A DNA stretch of 64,000 bases from a virus. How positions within the stretch are numbered: the stretch's first letter is position 1; the number at the start of each line of letters is the position of its first letter. Location of the stretch: the IMG/VR virus record IMGVR_UViG_3300037493_007233, positions 1 to 64,000 of that record; one strand, written 5' to 3'. This document shows positions 15,490-24,644 of the stretch, one piece after another. Position numbers and translations under genes: made by a program. The notes beneath the pieces were generated by a model. It was not told where the DNA came from, did no database searches, and saw nothing but the letters and a program-made list of their open reading frames with translations.

Positions 15490-15532
15490 AACTATCTTGG
15501 AACTTATCTATATGTTTACTTTTCTTATTGTT

Positions 15533-16624
15533 TCACAATTTTCTAAACTCTGGCTTAATAATTCTCCAGATTGTGGGCCCGATGTCCTTGCCGTCCAGAA
15601 GACCGAATAACAGGGATGGATGCTTGAATCCAGCAGTAGCAAATTGTGCAAACAACTTTCTAGTTCCAAGTCTTTTTATGGATTCAAAATGGTCCTCGTA
15701 CTCAGCCTTTAAAGCAGAGAATTCATTTAAAAGTTCAGTTTCGTATTCTTTAATCTTATTGAAAAACTCATCAGGTACACCTTTCAGTAAATTGTCCATA
15801 GATTCACCGCTAGACAAAACTTCCCAGACTGATGTAGTCGATAAATTAGTCATGATCTTATGAAGGGCAACGTAATCTTCGAATTTTATTTTCATCCGGA
15901 AGTTACCAGGAAAAAACCTTAAAACAAAACCTTCTTTGTTTTTTTCATTCTTTTCCTTCAAGGACTTGTAAAGATCATCCGAAAAATTAAAGTGTTGTTC
16001 TGTCTTAACAATATCTGATTTCTTGATTCCATTTGCAGCAAAAATAGAACAAGCGGTTGTCCAATGTAGTTCAGTTTCATCCGTTGGTTTCCAACCTGCA
16101 AATCCTTCGTTTAGGACTGCTGACAAGAAGGTTATTTTCTCCTTTCCATAGTCCACAACGATACGATTTTCAGGATATATGATTTCTACAAGATAAGCGT
16201 ACTCTTGTAGCCAAGCTCTATCAAATACCGGATACTTTCTTTTAATGATTTCCATTCCTTTGATTGCCTGTTCAGACGTAAATGAACCCCGAGTAGCCAT
16301 TATCCAGTCACCTTCGTAGCAGAACAGTATACCCAAAGAACCGTCCATCTTTTCCTGGATGTAAACGTAATCACCCTTGGATGGAATAAACCCCTTACCA
16401 ACAAGCTCTTCGTAGTTGAAGAATTTATTAAATGGGCGAACTAGGATAGTTCCCGATTTATCCTCGGTAATCAAACCTCTACATTGAAGGGTCACATCGT
16501 CCCAAAGCCCATCATACTGAACTTTTTCAGTGTAATTCCAAATAGTTAAGGGAAGACTTGGGTGTGACTGCTTTGAAAGCAATCCGTTCTCAAAGTACGT
16601 ATTTAGTGTAGCTATATCCATCAC
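15533..16624 (-). CDS. rnlA: T4 Rnl1-like RNA ligase
   Basis: A 363-residue ATP-dependent RNA ligase. The nucleotidyl lysine is in EKMDGS (K92), preceded by CRGLI and RPFNKFFNYEE, both typical of the T4 RnlA family. Downstream are the acidic motif AYLVEIIYPENRIV and NKEGFVLRF, with a K-x-K pair (MKIKFEDY) as motif V. T4 Rnl1 reseals tRNA anticodon loops cut by host nucleases such as PrrC. The tRNA array and other RNA-repair genes make the same role plausible here. A second Met at residue 2 is an equally good start. Confidence 0.9.
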   Translation of the reverse strand: MMDIATLNTYFENGLLSKQSHPSLPLTIWNYTEKVQYDGLWDDVTLQCRGLITEDKSGTILVRPFNKFFNYEELVGKGFIPSKGDYVYIQEKMDGSLGILFCYEGDWIMATRGSFTSEQAIKGMEIIKRKYPVFDRAWLQEYAYLVEIIYPENRIVVDYGKEKITFLSAVLNEGFAGWKPTDETELHWTTACSIFAANGIKKSDIVKTEQHFNFSDDLYKSLKEKNEKNKEGFVLRFFPGNFRMKIKFEDYVALHKIMTNLSTTSVWEVLSSGESMDNLLKGVPDEFFNKIKEYETELLNEFSALKAEYEDHFESIKRLGTRKLFAQFATAGFKHPSLLFGLLDGKDIGPTIWRIIKPEFRKL

Positions 16625-16673
16625 AAGGAATTTACTACAAATGTAAAGGAATGTTTCGTACTAAAAAAATGTA

Positions 16674-18107
16674 CTAAAATCTTTTAATCACATAAAGCTT
16701 TTTACTTGCTCTTGTATAAGCAGTATACTTAATCCTATTCCTCTCTATCACATCAAGATTCAAATCGATGTCATCTTCTGAAAGGAAAGTCACGGTGTAT
16801 GTGCTACCCTGAGATTTGTGGGCTGTGATCGAATATGCGTAAGAGACGTCCGCAAAAGTTCTTAGAAAATCATAATACTGGATCCACGATTTATCCTTGC
16901 CTTTTTTTGCAATTGCCTCAGCTTTCAAAAAGTTAGCAGCTTTTTGAAAATCAGCTTGGCTTGATTCGTGAAGAATGTCTATTACCTCTTTACACCTTTC
17001 CCCATTATCGTCTAAATAATAGACTTCAGTTTCGTAGTACTTGAGATCAACAAGTTCGTGGTCAATCGAGACCTTCGAATTCTTGATCTTGTACTCATGA
17101 ACAGTAAATTCGTCGTTGGTATTGAACAGGATCTCTGACTGCCAGATGATTGGATTGTTTGCAATCAATTTTTCACCTACCAGTATTTTAGAAGTCAGTG
17201 CATCTTCTCCATAAATTACCTTTCTAACAATTCCATTCATTGTGGCAACTGTCTTATTTCTCCAAGCTATGACCTTACAATATTCAGAATTTTTCTCGAA
17301 TTCCTCTGTTTTGAAATATCTGGCTAGTATATCAGAAAATGACCTCCGTACTTCTACGTTATTGATGTTTATGAATTCAATTCCTTCGCCTTTGGCATTT
17401 ACCTTATTTTCGAGAGGAACCAAAGAAACAGATCTTCCGACATTTTCTCTTATGAGAACAGAGGAGGAGATAATTGGGTTATCCAGTTTTTGCCTCATGA
17501 TGGTACTTAGCTGGAGTGTCTTGATACCATATTGTTCCAGGAGTTCATCCATAAACGGAATGCAATCCGGTCTTCCTACTGGTGGGATTTGGGCAGGATC
17601 TCCCATACAGATAATTTTCGTCTTATCCCTTCTTTCAATTACTTTCTCAAATAGGTCATCGTTAAGCATAGAAACCTCATCGATGATAAGCAACTTGGTG
17701 GAATTTATGGCTGGTTTAAATCCTGTTTCTTGATCAGCAACAAATTCCTGCCTACCGTCCATTGTTATTCTTTCCTTTAATCCAAGTAATTTGTGGATAG
17801 TCTGAAAAGATAGTCTGGGGCTATATAAACCTGATGCCTGCTTGATTACCCTGACTGATTTATTAGTCGGTCCCGTTACTGCAATTTTGTACCAGTCCTT
17901 GTTGGGATAAACCTCATCTAGGATGTAGTTGACAAGGAGACTGATGCAAAAAGTTTTTCCTGTTCCAGCCCAGCCTTTAAGAACAAAAATCCTGTGATCG
18001 TCTTTGTCCATAATATAGGTCAAAAGGCGTTCAAAAGCAATCCTCTGGTCCGTGTTCATCACGTCCAGGTTGATTTCAGGTTTCTTTATTTTTTTCTTAG
18101 TCTTCAA
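16674..18107 (-). CDS. dda: Dda-like SF1 DNA helicase
   Basis: A 477-residue RecD-like SF1B helicase. Walker A is GWAGTGKT (45-52), motif II is IIDEVSM (141-147), motif III is GDPAQIPP, and the C-terminal part has TAHKSQGST and YTAYTRASKK, typical of UvrD_C_2. T4 Dda (about 440 residues) acts at replication initiation and in fork restart. It overlaps the following small gene by 4 nt. Confidence 0.92.
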   Translation of the reverse strand: MKTKKKIKKPEINLDVMNTDQRIAFERLLTYIMDKDDHRIFVLKGWAGTGKTFCISLLVNYILDEVYPNKDWYKIAVTGPTNKSVRVIKQASGLYSPRLSFQTIHKLLGLKERITMDGRQEFVADQETGFKPAINSTKLLIIDEVSMLNDDLFEKVIERRDKTKIICMGDPAQIPPVGRPDCIPFMDELLEQYGIKTLQLSTIMRQKLDNPIISSSVLIRENVGRSVSLVPLENKVNAKGEGIEFININNVEVRRSFSDILARYFKTEEFEKNSEYCKVIAWRNKTVATMNGIVRKVIYGEDALTSKILVGEKLIANNPIIWQSEILFNTNDEFTVHEYKIKNSKVSIDHELVDLKYYETEVYYLDDNGERCKEVIDILHESSQADFQKAANFLKAEAIAKKGKDKSWIQYYDFLRTFADVSYAYSITAHKSQGSTYTVTFLSEDDIDLNLDVIERNRIKYTAYTRASKKLYVIKRF

Positions 18108-18703
18108 GATGGCATGTACAAAATAGTTGGGTTGTCCTTATGGACATCAACCTCAGGATAAGATTTTCTAAATTTTGACAGATTAAATGGTCTTGTGATA
18201 ATGTGGGTACCGTTCTTTGTAGGCAGGTATTTAACAATTGGTTCCTTCCCGGTTTGAGCCTGGAGTTCCTGAACAAGCAAAGCAAGATTTCCAATCTCTG
18301 CTTTATTTGGCCAATCTACCCAATCAATATCAATGATCCACTTTTTCTCGCTGTCTTTGCAATAAGCTCCACACACAGACTCATATGCTTTATGAACTGA
18401 TCTAAAATCTTTGTTCATAATTTGGTCCGTTACCTTTTTAAGAGTGTGAAATGCCATAGACTCAAACGATCTTTTGTTCAGATTTATGCAAGCTCTGGCA
18501 TTGTTAAAGTCACAAAGATTAATAATCTCTGGCATCTTACTTTCCAGATATTCCCAAGATCTTACGTAAAAGGTCTTGACAACATAAGAATTGGAACCAA
18601 GATCTGGATTTTCCTTTTTTCTCTTCAGAATTTGAAGGTGCAGGAATTCATCACTAGATCCGAACTTTACCAAGTCTTTTATGATATCTAGATTGTTAAT
18701 CAT
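18104..18703 (-). CDS. Hypothetical protein with a primase-like IDIDW motif
   Basis: About 199 residues from the preferred start MINNLDI; an upstream ATG would add 15 residues but lies inside the previous gene. Conserved-looking blocks are NARACINLNKRS, a WIIDIDWVDW strand with two acidic residues, and NGTHIITRPF near the C-terminus. An acidic pair followed by a His-containing strand recalls archaeo-eukaryotic primases, but this is a weak resemblance. It sits between Dda and the CCA-type nucleotidyltransferase with 4-nt overlaps on both sides. Confidence 0.6.
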   Translation of the reverse strand: MINNLDIIKDLVKFGSSDEFLHLQILKRKKENPDLGSNSYVVKTFYVRSWEYLESKMPEIINLCDFNNARACINLNKRSFESMAFHTLKKVTDQIMNKDFRSVHKAYESVCGAYCKDSEKKWIIDIDWVDWPNKAEIGNLALLVQELQAQTGKEPIVKYLPTKNGTHIITRPFNLSKFRKSYPEVDVHKDNPTILYMPS

Positions 18704-19431
18704 TTTTTCTCCATTGTTGGTTTCAGCCAAAGAATACCGCTGAAGCAAAAATCGGCTAGTAGCGGGTATTTCATCAAAGTTTGCATAGTGAAGAAAGTAT
18801 CAAACGAAAAACACTTAATCAGTTCTTCTCTAATTCTTTCCTGCGAAACAACCGCCATTTTGACTTCATAATCATAGTTAGAGATCACATTTTGCATTTC
18901 CTCTGGAATTGTAAATCTCTTAGTAATAGAAAATCTTATTGCTCTCAAAATTCTTAGCGGATCGTCATGAAAGGTAACCTCACACGGAAGTGGTGTAACC
19001 AAAACCCCAGCTTTTAAGTGTTCAATGCCGTCGAAGAAGTCTATGATTTTTCCGTCATCGTCTTTTGCCAGTGCGTTCAAAGTGAAATCTCTTCTTTGCA
19101 AATCATCGAAAAGAGTTCCAGGTACTACAATAGGTGTTCTGGTAAATGGAATATATCCTGTTTCTTTCCGAGCCATAACAAAATCTGCAACACCAGAATA
19201 TTTGTGACTCAATGGAAATTTTGCTCGGATAGTGAAGCAGTCCCCAGTAACCAAAAAGATCTCAAATCCTTCCAGTCGAAGGAAGCTTTCTAGAATTCCA
19301 AATAAAGCGTGTGGTGAGCTTACATCTTTAAGTAAGCTATCATCAGCAACAGCAACATAATCGATGTCCTTAGATTTAAGACCTAAGATTTCGTCTCTAA
19401 TACAACCACCTACTTCATAGAATTTGAACAT
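18700..19431 (-). CDS. CCA-adding/poly(A) polymerase-type tRNA nucleotidyltransferase
   Basis: A 243-residue class II nucleotidyltransferase. It has VGGCIRD (7-13), the metal-binding DID (22-24), RRDFTLNAL (113-121), DDPLRILRAIRF (156-167) and ERIREEL, the ordered signature of bacterial CCA/PAP enzymes. It is shorter than host enzymes (about 400 residues), having the head and neck and little of the tail. Most tRNA genes in this window lack an encoded CCA, so this enzyme has an obvious job in maturing or repairing them. Confidence 0.9.
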   Translation of the reverse strand: MFKFYEVGGCIRDEILGLKSKDIDYVAVADDSLLKDVSSPHALFGILESFLRLEGFEIFLVTGDCFTIRAKFPLSHKYSGVADFVMARKETGYIPFTRTPIVVPGTLFDDLQRRDFTLNALAKDDDGKIIDFFDGIEHLKAGVLVTPLPCEVTFHDDPLRILRAIRFSITKRFTIPEEMQNVISNYDYEVKMAVVSQERIREELIKCFSFDTFFTMQTLMKYPLLADFCFSGILWLKPTMEKK

Positions 19432-19492
19432 ATATTTTTGTTTAACTCACAAAACTAACTTTTACAAGCGTAATGAAAAATCGAATCTGGAT

Positions 19493-20581
19493 TTACTTCT
19501 CGTTTTTCAGCAAAAATTTATTGCTGATAGCTTTGAATGAAATGGACATATCATAAGATCTTATAACTACGCCCTCTCTTTCCGTATTTGGATTTAGTCC
19601 TGACTTACCCTCTGCCCATTGAAGCATGCCCTCAACTGTATGTGGAAGCAGGAAATCCAATCCTAAAAATGGAACATAGTCAAATTCCAATTTTTCGATC
19701 ATCTCGACAAATTCTCTCATGACCAATTTTTTGTTATTATCAATATCGAAAGCATTGAAGAATTTTACGGTGTGACCCTTTATCTTATAAGGGTTTCCTT
19801 GGATGCCCTCTCCTATCAATTCACCCTGTAAGCAAATATTTACACCTAAAGCGCCAAGTTTTTCTTCAATCTGAAGCTCCCTGGCAACTTTCCAAAAAGT
19901 ATTATCTGGGGTTTCAAGAAGTTCCAAATTTCTAGAACATACCCCGAACTGACCGTTTCTGAAGTAAAATGTTGCGGATGACCCGTCGAGTTTTTCAGTC
20001 ACATAAAATTTGTGGTCGCTTCTGTAATTCAATTTTAAAAATTGTTCCTCTAGATTCTGCACTCTTTCCTCGTCGGTTTTTCGGAGGAATGAAGGAAATC
20101 CACCCTTAACCTTTCCCGAAAGCTCTGCTGGAATTGGCGGTTCATATTTAAGGACATGCAGATAATCTGTGACGTCAGTTCCTTCTTCAATTAGAATAGC
20201 ATCATCCCAAGGACCAAGTTGAAGCTGATCTCCCCAGGGCTGTTGGCTGATTCCAATTTTCATATCAGAATCGTTTTCTAAAATAGATAAGGGTAAGCAA
20301 AGACCCTGTGAAACTTGACCTTTTAATTTAATTGTTTTCAATCTGAATCCCTCAAGATCGCCCATCTTTTTATATGATGATTTTCTTAGAAATTCAAAAT
20401 CTTCTTCAATGGGTAAAAAAGAATCAATTTCGAAATAAACACATAGATCACCAGGTTTAAACTCGCCTTTCTTTGTTACAACTTTCCATCCATCGACAAC
20501 AGCCACCTCGATAGCATCTGCTCCTTCAATCGGGAGTAATTCTTTTATTTTGCGTATAGACGCTAATTTTCTTTCTATCAT
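19493..20581 (-). CDS. DRB0094-type RNA ligase
   Basis: A 362-residue protein with an N-terminal OB-like region (about residues 1-150) and a C-terminal adenylyltransferase domain with TEKLDGSSATF (nucleotidyl Lys197), CLQGELIGEG (motif IIIa-like) and REGVVIRS plus SFKAISNKF (motifs IV-V). This OB-then-ligase order is that of the Deinococcus DRB0094 family, which seals nicked RNA. It is the second of three ligase-type adenylyltransferases in the window. Confidence 0.88.
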   Translation of the reverse strand: MIERKLASIRKIKELLPIEGADAIEVAVVDGWKVVTKKGEFKPGDLCVYFEIDSFLPIEEDFEFLRKSSYKKMGDLEGFRLKTIKLKGQVSQGLCLPLSILENDSDMKIGISQQPWGDQLQLGPWDDAILIEEGTDVTDYLHVLKYEPPIPAELSGKVKGGFPSFLRKTDEERVQNLEEQFLKLNYRSDHKFYVTEKLDGSSATFYFRNGQFGVCSRNLELLETPDNTFWKVARELQIEEKLGALGVNICLQGELIGEGIQGNPYKIKGHTVKFFNAFDIDNNKKLVMREFVEMIEKLEFDYVPFLGLDFLLPHTVEGMLQWAEGKSGLNPNTEREGVVIRSYDMSISFKAISNKFLLKNEK

Positions 20582-20632
20582 TCTGCCTTGTAAATTTTTT
20601 CTAAATTGTTCAAATACTCATTTTTTTCTTAT

Positions 20633-21016
20633 TCATAGCTTAAATTCAAATCGGTTTTTCATTTGTTCTAGCTTATCGACCGGAACCCCGTGCACATTCT
20701 CACCTCCGTGGCGGTTTTCAACAATCAAGGAATACACCCTGTATCCTTTTTCTGCTGCCATTTGGAAATAGGGTTCCATTTCCCACTCCTGAGTAAATGT
20801 GTTGGAGACAACAATTTTTTGTATTCCCAAAAACATCCAATCCGAAACTTGGGCTTTACACCATTCGTGGGCAGTCCTTATTTTGGTAGGGTCAAACTTG
20901 TATTCTCCGTTTACCATAAAATACTGGTCTGCTTCCACTTGTTCTCCACCTAAACTCTTGGCGAGAGTTGATTTACCTGATCCTGGTAATCCTCTTAGTA
21001 AAAATAGTTCTTTCAT
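20633..21016 (-). CDS. PNK/NEDD4BP2-like P-loop kinase
   Basis: A 127-residue protein with Walker A GLPGSGKS (9-16), a short acidic segment (EADQYF), IVVSNTF with a conserved T/N in the lid region, and ENRHGGENVHGVP. This matches the small AAA-like kinases related to the 5'-kinase domain of T4 polynucleotide kinase. No phosphatase domain is attached. It lies next to RNA ligases, which fits 5'-end healing before ligation. Confidence 0.8.
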   Translation of the reverse strand: MKELFLLRGLPGSGKSTLAKSLGGEQVEADQYFMVNGEYKFDPTKIRTAHEWCKAQVSDWMFLGIQKIVVSNTFTQEWEMEPYFQMAAEKGYRVYSLIVENRHGGENVHGVPVDKLEQMKNRFEFKL

Positions 21017-21502
21017 TTAGCTAAAATCTGTTGATGTTGAAACTCTAAGTCCGTCTACAACTTTATCGTAATATTTGGGACCGTGTGGGAGATAGCCAGG
21101 GGTTCCAATTTCCCTCTTTTTTTCGTATTCTGCATCAAATAAAATTCCATCCCATCCTAAAGCCATAGCGATGAATTCTTCAACCTCTAGCTCATCCCCA
21201 TATTCATCAACTACCCTACCAGATCTAACAAAGTTAAAAAGTTCATCCCGGTTAGAATAGTATTTGTTAGAATTGAAATTCCAACAAAATTTCCAGCCGG
21301 AAGATCTTTTCCCCAAATGGATATTTGTTCCATCTGTGAATTCTTCCCATGGATTCTCCCAAGAATTTTCCTCCCCTATGTACCGAAAATTTCTTTCTAT
21401 GAGTTGTGGGGTCAACTTCAGACCAATAATCCGTGCCTGCAGTCGATCTTTACGATCCTGCATTTCTTCTTCGGTCGGTATTCGGTAGAAATTGGTTCCC
21501 AT
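21017..21502 (-). CDS. Hypothetical protein, common phage family
   Basis: A 161-residue protein starting MGTNFYRIP and containing HLGKRSSGWKFCWN, a pattern I know from a widespread uncharacterised phage/bacterial family (MGTNYY... HIGK.S.GW.F). Acidic and aromatic-rich C-terminus. It is packed between the kinase and ClpP with no gaps. Function unknown. Confidence 0.7.
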   Translation of the reverse strand: MGTNFYRIPTEEEMQDRKDRLQARIIGLKLTPQLIERNFRYIGEENSWENPWEEFTDGTNIHLGKRSSGWKFCWNFNSNKYYSNRDELFNFVRSGRVVDEYGDELEVEEFIAMALGWDGILFDAEYEKKREIGTPGYLPHGPKYYDKVVDGLRVSTSTDFS

Positions 21503-22164
21503 TACTTTTTGTTGCGAATAATCTCGTCTATGATTCCGTACTTAACTGCTTCTTCGGCGTCCATCCAGAAATCTCGTGTTGCATCTTGCATTACAACTTC
21601 CGGATCTTTGGAACAATAAGATCCCAGAAGATCAAAGAGAATTTTATTAACCTTCTCCCATTCTTGGAAATCGATCTTTGCATCTTGAATGTTCCCGCCA
21701 AATCCTCCTGATGATTGGTGAAGCATAACTTTAGAAAATCTCAAACTGTATCTTTTGCCCTTGGTTCCAGCACCTAGTAGAATGGATCCCATTGAAGCTG
21801 CCATCCCAGTGTTTACTGTAACAATGTCAGATTTGATGTATTCCATGACATCTACCATAGAAAGTCCAGATTTAACCGACCCTCCTGGTGAATCTATATG
21901 CATAGTGATGTCCCTGTTTTCCACCGAGTCAAGGAACATTAGCTGTGCCTGAACTACTGTGGACATTTGGTCATTTACCGGTCCTGCAACCCAAAGGATT
22001 CTATCCATCATCAATCTGGAGAAGATGTCCATTTGTGTTACCCTCAATTCTCTTTCTTCAAGAATGTAAGGGGTTAAAGAAGACTCAACTTGCTTCTTGT
22101 AATAATCTAGTTTCAGTGAGCTTATTCCTTCGCTCATTGCAAATTTTTCAAATTCCTGTTTCAT
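21502..22164 (-). CDS. clpP: ClpP-like serine protease
   Basis: A 220-residue ClpP-fold protease with HIDSPGGSV (oxyanion region, 89-97), catalytic Ser124 in GMAASMGS, His149 in VMLHQSSG and Asp198 in ATRDFWMD, so the triad is complete. ClpP proteins degrade substrates fed by Clp ATPases; in phages they also serve as head-maturation proteases. No Clp ATPase or capsid gene adjoins it, so a role with the host unfoldase, perhaps on tmRNA-tagged proteins, is possible. Confidence 0.92.
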   Translation of the reverse strand: MKQEFEKFAMSEGISSLKLDYYKKQVESSLTPYILEERELRVTQMDIFSRLMMDRILWVAGPVNDQMSTVVQAQLMFLDSVENRDITMHIDSPGGSVKSGLSMVDVMEYIKSDIVTVNTGMAASMGSILLGAGTKGKRYSLRFSKVMLHQSSGGFGGNIQDAKIDFQEWEKVNKILFDLLGSYCSKDPEVVMQDATRDFWMDAEEAVKYGIIDEIIRNKK

Positions 22165-22354
22165 CTTCTACTTCTTGGTTAGTTGTGTTTTTAGACAGGA
22201 ATTCACGAATTATTTCCTGTGTTTGTGTAATTTCCCTTAATACGTCGTGTATGTTAACACTCCGATTTTTGTTTATCGTAAGGTCTTCAAGATCTGCGAT
22301 GGCTGAGCCCAGCTTATGGTCCGCCTCAAATAACAGGGTATTTGTTTTTGACAT
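22148..22354 (-). CDS. Hypothetical helical protein
   Basis: A 68-residue protein, mostly helix-forming and acidic, with no recognised motif. It overlaps the ClpP start by 17 nt and is preceded by an A-rich leader, so it is probably translated as part of the same operon. Confidence 0.55.
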   Translation of the reverse strand: MSKTNTLLFEADHKLGSAIADLEDLTINKNRSVNIHDVLREITQTQEIIREFLSKNTTNQEVEDETGI

Positions 22355-22409
22355 GATTCTATTTTTGATTTAACCACAAAAATAGATTATTCAAACGCTA
22401 AAAAAAAAT

Positions 22410-24002
22410 TTAGGAGATCTTTCTTGAAATTATAAAATCTTCAGTGACAATATGATCTACAACCCCATCAATTAGATGTCTAATTACTTGATGCGGGTAG
22501 TTGTTAATTGGCTCACCGTGTGCATTGAAGGACGTATTGAGCACAACGGGTATTCCTGAGATTTTATAGTATTCAGAGATGATCGAATGGAAGTTGGGAT
22601 TGTTTTCAGAATTAACAATCTGTGGTCTAGAAGATCTATCTAGAAGCTGGACTACAGCAGGGATGGTCTCCAGCCATTCAGTCCTTGTGTTGTAGCACAA
22701 TGTCATAAATTCCGCCGAATATTTAGACTTATCACATTCGAAGATCGAATCAGCATATTCTTCCAACACCGATGGTGCAAAAGGCATAATCTCAGTTCTC
22801 TTTAGCTTTTGGTTAAGTTTGGAGTGTGTTTCTGGATCTGTTGGCTTTACTACTATACTTCGGTTTCCTAAAGCTCTTGGCCCATATTCAGTCCTACCGA
22901 AAAAGCATCCAATAACATCACCATCCTGAATAAGCTGTGCAACTTTTTGGTATGTCATTTCTTGACACACCACATGCTCAGCATTTTCAGATAAAGGGGT
23001 TTCCCACTTTTCCTTGCCGTGAGATTCACCAAGGAATGCATTCTTTAATCTTTTGGGTCTATTGTATTCACCAATCTCATTGGCACAGATTAGAGCAGCA
23101 CCTAATGCAAGACCTCCGTCTCCCATAGAAGGGTGAATAAACATCTCATCGAAAATGTCAAGAGAATTTATATGCTGGTTTAGCTTCACATTAGCAAAAA
23201 GACCGCCAGAGAAACAAATCTTTCTGTAATCCGGATGTCTTTGTGAAAGATCAGTCAGGAAATTTTCCATAATCTCTTCAGAATATTTCTGAAGCGTAAA
23301 AGCAAAATCTTCTCTATTTCCTGGGTGATTCAAAAATCCATTATGTAAACAATATTGATCAAAAATGTAGTGGAAAATTGATTCCCAGTTGGCAGGTTGA
23401 AAACTTAAATTTCCATCGTAAGAAATACACATCTTAAGCCAATCATAGATTTTCTGCGAAAACTTTCCATGAGCAGCAAGACCAACTACTTTACCCTCAT
23501 CTTTAAGCATTGTCCAGCCTAAGAAATTTGTAGAAGCAGCCCATATACCAGCTAGTGATGCTGTCGTTGGAATGTGTTGAGAATGTATTTCCTCCATCTC
23601 TCCATTTTCACAAAGCAGAATTTTTCCTCTGCTTCTATATCCCTTACCGTCGTGGCTTACTGAGATAACCTTACCTTCAAAGCCAGAGGTCAGGTAAGAT
23701 CCCATTGTATGGCAGTGATGGTGTGAGTAAGTTCTAGATTTTTTCTGTTGATCTGAAGTAATATTCTTAATAAAATTTCTGTAATATGGTCTTGAAAGTG
23801 CTATGTAATCACAATTCTCCAAAGTTACTCCATATTCTCTATTAATTACATCAAGTGAAAGGTCCGGAAATTGCCAGTTAGAGTGACAAGCCTTAACACC
23901 TGTCATTTTCTCCTCTTCCATTGCAAATAATATTTCGCCATCAACAATCAAGGCGGTTGAAGTATCGTGTGCTCCGTAGTTTAATCCTATAATTTTACTC
24001 AT
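22410..24002 (-). CDS. NodU/CmcH/TobZ-family carbamoyltransferase, copy 3 (diverged)
   Basis: This is a 530-residue enzyme of the same family. The C-terminal signatures are intact: GRTEYGPRALGNRS, MPFAPSVL and LNTSFNAHGEP. In the N-terminal domain HHHCHT (94-99) replaces HHECHA, and the nucleotide loop reads SVSHDGKGYRSRG rather than a DGGG loop. The metal-binding histidines remain, but carbamoyl-phosphate or acceptor handling may differ. Its partner gene is upstream here, with a 4-nt overlap, the reverse of the other two cassettes. Confidence 0.9.
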   Translation of the reverse strand: MSKIIGLNYGAHDTSTALIVDGEILFAMEEEKMTGVKACHSNWQFPDLSLDVINREYGVTLENCDYIALSRPYYRNFIKNITSDQQKKSRTYSHHHCHTMGSYLTSGFEGKVISVSHDGKGYRSRGKILLCENGEMEEIHSQHIPTTASLAGIWAASTNFLGWTMLKDEGKVVGLAAHGKFSQKIYDWLKMCISYDGNLSFQPANWESIFHYIFDQYCLHNGFLNHPGNREDFAFTLQKYSEEIMENFLTDLSQRHPDYRKICFSGGLFANVKLNQHINSLDIFDEMFIHPSMGDGGLALGAALICANEIGEYNRPKRLKNAFLGESHGKEKWETPLSENAEHVVCQEMTYQKVAQLIQDGDVIGCFFGRTEYGPRALGNRSIVVKPTDPETHSKLNQKLKRTEIMPFAPSVLEEYADSIFECDKSKYSAEFMTLCYNTRTEWLETIPAVVQLLDRSSRPQIVNSENNPNFHSIISEYYKISGIPVVLNTSFNAHGEPINNYPHQVIRHLIDGVVDHIVTEDFIISRKIS

Positions 24003-24634
24003 ATTCCTAGAATGTGCTTAATGATCTCCTCATTTGGGATTGAAACCCAATCAATTGGAATATCCCATGTTTTATAAGCTTTACCGTGATTCTCAAAAAT
24101 CAAATCTGATTCCCACCAAGATTCTGATCTGGACTGTATGTCAAACTTTTTAATTTCAAAACTTGCATAAAGATCATCTATTTGTGATTCTCCTGGATAA
24201 GCAAACTTGCAAATATTTTCTCCAAATTGTTGAATCAGCCTATCTTTAAATTTTGATTCAATGGTAAGATTGCACCCAGTTTTTTCACGGTAAAGAAAAG
24301 CACTCCTTACCCATTTAGACTGAACATCAAAGCTGTAATCAACGAACTTTAGCAGAACGTTCTTCCCCTTCTCGTCGAAAACATGTTCAAATATTTTAAC
24401 CGGTGTTTCGTTCTCCCAGCCCCACACGGCTACTTTCCAGTCGGTTCTAAACCTCCTAGCGTATTTGTAATAATGAAAGGGTCTAATGTCATGGCAGGTA
24501 TTTACAAGTCCCCATGAATTACCTATTTTCTCGAAGATTTCAACTAAGTAGAATTCCGACTGACCATCTAAAACGTGAATACATGGTCCATCTATAAATT
24601 CAGCATAGCAATCTGCCTTTTTAATAATATCCAT
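23999..24634 (-). CDS. Carbamoyltransferase partner protein, copy 3 (diverged)
   Basis: A 211-residue protein matching the other two partners in outline: a beta-rich N-terminal half, a SWWESD segment where they have WWRY..R, and EEIIKHILGI at the C-terminus in place of HSEDIAREILGL. It lacks the NPS motif. It is translated just before carbamoyltransferase copy 3 (overlap ATGA). The repeated pairing with the enzyme argues for a physical or functional partnership. Confidence 0.7.
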   Translation of the reverse strand: MDIIKKADCYAEFIDGPCIHVLDGQSEFYLVEIFEKIGNSWGLVNTCHDIRPFHYYKYARRFRTDWKVAVWGWENETPVKIFEHVFDEKGKNVLLKFVDYSFDVQSKWVRSAFLYREKTGCNLTIESKFKDRLIQQFGENICKFAYPGESQIDDLYASFEIKKFDIQSRSESWWESDLIFENHGKAYKTWDIPIDWVSIPNEEIIKHILGI

Positions 24635-24644
24635 TAAAATTTTC

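Noticed and set aside
17242-17733. 163-residue frame on the plus strand
   Set aside because: It lies wholly opposite the Dda-like helicase and has no recognisable motif; a shadow of a real gene.
18704-18748. 15-residue upstream extension of the primase-like protein
   Set aside because: It lies inside the CCA-type gene; the MINNLDI start has an A-rich leader and normal 4-nt overlap.
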